Of a stretch of 64,000 nucleotides of DNA, positions 60,001 to 64,000 are shown piece by piece (the stretch's first letter is position 1; every line of letters starts with the position of its first letter). The DNA comes from Rhodamnia argentea (Eukaryota; Streptophyta; Magnoliopsida; Myrtales; Myrtaceae), in NCBI RefSeq assembly GCF_020921035.1, contig NC_063156.1, positions 2,852,001-2,916,000 of the forward strand, read 5' to 3'. A program made the position numbers and the translations under genes. The notes beneath the pieces were generated by a model. That model was not told where the DNA came from. It ran no database searches and worked only from the letters and a program-made list of their open reading frames with translations.

Positions 60001-61676
60001 CTAATTTATCAACTGATCGAGTAAAAGTAAGTTTTCTCGAGATTAGAATCCTCACTATCAGAGTAGCTGTTAGTTTTTAATGTAGATTGATTCTTCCTTT
60101 TTAGATATCAAACATCATGCATTAAATCTAATCGCTTTAATTTTATGTTACTGACCACTATCTTCCTTTTGTCTCAGTGTTTACTGAGGAGAGCTTCACC
60201 GACAGAAAAGGATGCTTTTGCATTTCTCAAGGCCGATAATCATGGTGATTATATAACCTACTCGGGTTTCTGTGACGCACTTAGACAGGTAGGGCATGTT
60301 ATTTCCAATAGAACTGATGTTTAGTACTTTTAGACTGATACACAGGCATGTCAATAAGACCCATAGTATTGAGAATAGTAGTCTAATAGCCGTCTACTTT
60401 CTGGTAGTTCAATTTGACTGGCGACAGCCATGGGCTTAGTGCTGAAGAGACAAAGGACTTATGGGACGAAGTAGATATCGATGGCAATGGTGTTGTCGAT
60501 TTTGAAGAATTTCAGGTAATTTAGATTCCTATCAACTTGACGGAATGAGTAATATCCATGCATTCCTTCTTGGGGAAACAAGCCTCTGGATTTGTTCTCA
60601 TCTCCAACATCCACATATACCTTGCTTCTTCAATTTGGTGTAAGCATGAACCACTGTTTGTGCTGTCATATTCTCTTCCGTGCTTAGTTCTTCATTTTTC
60701 CCCTCTCAAAACAGAATTAATGGAACTTGCTTTTAGCCCCCTAGTTTACACAATTGTTGCCCACTTGTGAGAATAATTGAAAGAGCATTTGCAGCTTATG
60801 CTTTCCAGTTTACAGTGTTTACTTGATGACGAGACCTGATCAACAGATGTCCAGTGGGACTGCCCATAACATGGGCTGGCTGGGCTGACTTTTTAGGTCA
60901 CTTACAGATAGACAGAGGACTATGCTTGCACAAGTACCTTGAGGCGCACCTATATCGGTTAAAAGAAGTTTATGTTTTACTAATAACTTACTTTGATATT
61001 TAAAAACACAAAATACTAATATTGTAAAGATAAATAGTACAAATTTCAAAACTCAGATAAACTTAAGCCCTAAAATGATTTTTCACTTTTTTTTTTCCAT
61101 TTCTAATGATTTTTGTTAACTGCAACATTTAAAATAAGAACGAGAATTGTGGCCCAATGGGCTGGCCTGGCCTGCCCATGTTTTTCGCTTGGGTGGGCCT
61201 TGCCCAAGCCCAAAAGTTTGGGCCTGGGCAGGAGCTAAGGAGATTCGGGCCTGAGCCCACCCAATTAGCAGGTCTATTAATGACTAAGCTCAGTGAATAT
61301 TATGTATCAAAAGCTATATCCTATCTAAATGAATGTTTTACTGCCTTGTTTTTCAAATGCATTGTTTATGATAAATTTGGTGATGCAGCAACGAATCTGG
61401 AACCCCTCCTGGTCAGAGCCAAAGACTGAAGAGAAAAATGAGCGTCGGGATGGAAAAGGGTGTCGGGAGCAGACAATTGGTTTCAGTGTTAAAAATGCCG
61501 TTCTGTTCCCGCCTGAAGTGGAGAAAGGAAGGTGGCCTGAAGATTATTCTCTCTCCGATCACGCTCGACTTACGGTGGTGTTCTCACCTATAAAAATGCC
61601 GTGCTCACAGTTAATAAACCGACCCTTGCCTGATGCATCTGGCTTCGTGGATTTAGGGTCCAAAGCAAAAGAATAA
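57007..61676 (+). CDS. endonuclease/exonuclease/phosphatase (EEP) protein with EF-hand, At1g02270-like (467 aa)
   Basis: Ten exons: 57,007-57,159; 57,386-57,490; 57,621-57,726; 58,464-58,684; 58,801-58,877; 58,973-59,081; 59,177-59,302; 60,178-60,288; 60,408-60,515; 61,389-61,676. All introns are GT-AG and the frame holds throughout. The EEP (DNase I-like/CCR4) fold shows TFNILAPIY (38-45), the catalytic LQEFWVG (Glu87), VNTHLLFPHD (His179), GDWNGS (Asp223, Asn225) and the terminal SDHARLTVVF (His430). Between GDWN and SDH sits a calcium loop, DIDGNGVVDFEE (359-370), with all canonical EF-hand ligands. The family thus combines a metal-dependent phosphodiesterase-type fold with calcium binding; its substrate is unknown to me. 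The first ATG (57,007) was chosen; the next in-frame ATG is at codon 9. The last intron (60,516-61,388) is enlarged, with a Pro-codon-like 'gggcctgggc' rich insertion. Confidence 0.95.
60830..61280. repeat. possible small transposon inside the last intron of the EEP gene
   Basis: The intron carries GC-rich words at both ends ('gggctggctgggctgac', 'ggcccaatgggctggcc') and 'agacctg' at the left with its inverse 'caggtct' at the right. This is the pattern of plant hAT-like MITEs with GGGCC-rich termini. The exact borders are not defined. Confidence 0.4.
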
Positions 61677-63233
61677 GGTATAATCTCGAGCTCCAGTAAG
61701 AGCGGAAAGATCTTGTTCTAGCTCACTACTTGAGTTGGCGTATCGTTACATTCTCCCAATGCCGAGGTATGATTATGACATGATTACGGCATCCTTCGCC
61801 GGCCACGAGCATCTCAGACCTATGCCTTGAGTGGACTAAGGGATGCCATGAGAAGCTCATTTCATTTTTTATTATTTCCCTCACCCACATTTCAGACATC
61901 TGCACCATCCTCATCAGTCCTCGCACATTTCTGCTCCGTTACTTCCCATATTCACTCATTTTCCGAGAGTAGCTGTTATACTGGATCTTTAAGCCTCTGG
62001 GGTTTTGCTCCCGTGGGTCTCGATGCAGTTTTGGGAAAAGCCGATAGAAGCGGCGAAAGAAGGAAAGGAGAGAGAGATGAAAAATTCAGAGAAGTAGATA
62101 CATGTACATTCCACAGGTGATCCGTAGTCTGTGCACGAGAGATGTTAGGGATTTTTGTTTTTATTTTTTAATATGTCGCGAGAGATTTTTGTTCTGGCTG
62201 GCTACAGCAGATTGTAATTGTACAGAAACACGTATTGCATTGTCGAGAATACAGAGGGTTTCCGAAGGGATTGTTCGATACATGGACTCGGATGAGTGCT
62301 TTACATTTTACATTTCTTTTCATACCGCTCGAGAGGCTTTTTTTTTTTTTTTTTTTTTTTTGGGGGGGAGAAAATATTGGGTAGGCCGGCCACAACACGT
62401 CACCGTGCGCCCCGGCCAATTAGGAGGGGCCATATCAGTCGGGTGGGCTCCATCGACTTACCTGCACATAAAATTTCTTTTTTCTTTCTTATTTTTTAAA
62501 AAAATATTACTTTAATAGACCTGTGTACATTAATTACCCTAGCCTCTTTTCCTCTCTCTTCTCGCTCCTTCTCAAGAAAGAAGACATGACCCTTCGATAT
62601 CTCTCCCTCTCTGGCTTTTGAAATTTTGGGTCTTCGTCTTCGCACCCTACTCCGGCTTCTCCATGCTCTCTGCTCCAGTACTCGTTTGGTCTTTTCTCCG
62701 TCGCTCGCTCTCCCTCTGCTCCGGCGCACGCTTGCTCTCGTTCGGTGCTCCGGACTCCTCCGATGCTCGTTTAGTCTTTGCTCGGGTGCTCACTCTGTCG
62801 CTTGTTGGGTCTCGCTCGATTGCCTCGCGCGGTTCTTGCTTCGCGCAATGCCACGCCATTCCTTCACGGGTACACTCTCTCGCGCTAATTTTCAATTTTC
62901 CTATTAGCGGTGGCATACGTATAAAACTGGTAGAGATGACATTGGGTTGGCCGGTGAAATAACTTCAACTCTCCCCTCCAAAAGCAAAATGAAAAGGGAT
63001 TTATTTATGTCCAGGATTTCACCGGGACATGAAGAGTGGCCTTTTGCCGCCACCGAGCCCGGCCACCACAGGATAGTTTGATCGGTCTTGGACGAACAAC
63101 GGGCTGCGTCGCGCAAGAGCATGTAGATGCACTCAGCAGCAATGCGGGATGACAAACAACAGACCGCAAAATTGACGGCCAACCGCCGATCCATGGGGCG
63201 AGCGTGGAAGGAAGTGTTACTCCTCGGGAGTAG
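61677..63233. other. 3' flank of the EEP gene and unassigned spacer
   Basis: The first few hundred bases are probably 3' UTR. A T run followed by G7 lies at 62,338-62,368. The C/T-rich stretch at 62,560-62,900 gives long open frames in several phases, which is a composition effect. 63,000-63,233 may hold a decayed 5' part of the ankyrin gene. Confidence 0.4.
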
Positions 63234-64000
63234 GTGGATGAAGTGAACAAATCGGGAGAGAATGCGTTGTTCGCGGCAGCAAAGAGAGGGAATGGGAGCA
63301 TCGTGAAGGAACTGCTCAAACATTCAACTAGAGAAGAGGTTATGAGGAAGAACATCGATGGTTTGACCACCCCGCACACTGCTTCTGGTCATGGACATGC
63401 TGGTGATTAGTTGCTAATGTTTGCATTTCTTAATTTCTTCAATTTGGCACTGGCGTCTAGATTATATGTTGCATACTTAGTCATTGAATGTGAAGTTGCC
63501 TCATTTAAGCCGATTCTTGATTAGCCTTCTCGACTACTGGTGTGTAGCTTTTGAGACAGAAAATGTGCTCACTAAGCATGGAAGTGACCTTGGACTACTC
63601 TGCCCGAGGCAAGCTTCGAACAGTCCATGAAAATGTTCTAGAAAGCAATTCCCATTTTGCAGATCTTTTAGTAATGCGGAAGTTAAAAATGGTAGATACA
63701 CTCGGCATTAACCAAAGGCGCACCTTAGTAGAATCCGTACTCACGGTGAAATGCATACATCCTGGCTGCCTAGAATTGAATCATTTGGGACTGCACGGAT
63801 GAGAAGTGGATTTCCTGAAGTTCATGATGGTCCGATAATCCTTTTGTGCTTATATGGACCTTTTCATTGCGGACATTGTTCAAATGCTCTTAGATTATGA
63901 ACCCGAGTTGATTAAGATTGCCGGCCCCTCAAATAGCAGCCCTCTTATGGCCGCGGCTACAAGACGGCATGCTTCTGTAGTCGATCGGCAAAGCTGCTCT
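63234..64000 (+). pseudogene. ankyrin-repeat protein gene remnant (ITN1/ACD6-like), partial
   Basis: The plus strand at 63,234-63,402 encodes VDEVNKSGENALFAAAKRGN, IVKELLKHSTREEV and TASGHGHA. From 63,873 it goes on in the expected order: DIVQMLLDYEPELIKIAGPS and SSPLMAAATRRHASVV. This follows plant membrane ankyrin proteins of the ITN1 type, whose C-terminal transmembrane part would lie beyond the window. The 470-base gap begins with a good donor (GCTG/GTGATT), but the acceptor reads TTTTCATTGCGG/AC instead of AG. A stop directly precedes the first block, and after SVV the frame loses similarity. It is likely a non-functional copy, though a gene with another splice site cannot be excluded. 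Confidence 0.65.

Noticed and set aside
62618-62962. Ser/Arg/Leu-rich frames of up to 114 codons
   Set aside because: C/T-rich composition opens several phases at once; no conserved motif.

Overview
This is a stretch of a nuclear plant genome, from a eudicot. Genes are split by short AT-rich introns with GT/AG borders. The recognisable proteins are plant families (HIPP metallochaperone, ILR1-like auxin-conjugate hydrolase, RIN13-like, alpha-NAC, an EF-hand endonuclease/exonuclease/phosphatase protein). A tRNA-Met gene carries an intron, and the spacers hold plant retroelements, MITEs and fold-back repeats. The abundance of one fold-back family would suit Myrtaceae, but that lineage guess is weak.

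Layout. 1-4,600: spacer with a deleted Copia retroelement and two diverged direct repeats of unknown nature. 4,944-6,358 (+): RIN13-like Cys-rich protein with a GC-AG first intron. 7,849-9,847 (+): alpha-NAC. 10,897-16,473 (-): a five-exon gene for a 1,399-residue protein of unknown function with four internal repeats of about 82 residues. 17,450-27,400: transposon-rich spacer with a LINE reverse transcriptase remnant, fold-back elements, and one possible small gene at 19,972-20,145 (-). 27,411-29,194 (-): HIPP. 31,743-35,008 (-): ILR1-like amidohydrolase. 35,156-35,240 (+): elongator tRNA-Met. 35,566-37,152: a MITE, then broken pieces of a kinesin-like calmodulin-binding protein gene and of a glycine-rich protein gene, both on the minus strand. 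37,153-41,535: unclear sequence with a possible promoter and first exon near 39,500 (-) and two exons of a DCAF4-like WD40 gene (-). 41,536-56,320: repeat-rich, with a direct segmental duplication (47,089-49,440 and 53,655-56,320) and a plastid 16S rRNA fragment. 57,007-61,676 (+): ten-exon EEP/EF-hand protein. 63,234-64,000 (+): ankyrin-repeat gene remnant that runs off the window.

The genes are independent transcription units and form no pathway. The two minus-strand neighbours HIPP and ILR1-like are unrelated in function. I found no CRISPR array, operon, phage or dedicated defence system. The items most worth checking are the repeat-containing unknown protein, the in-frame conserved core shared by the two repeats at 2.4-4.6 kb, the segmental duplication with its paralogous empty site for a MITE, and the chimeric pseudogene cluster. 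Exon borders were placed by hand from splice signals and reading-frame continuity; no alignment or search was run.
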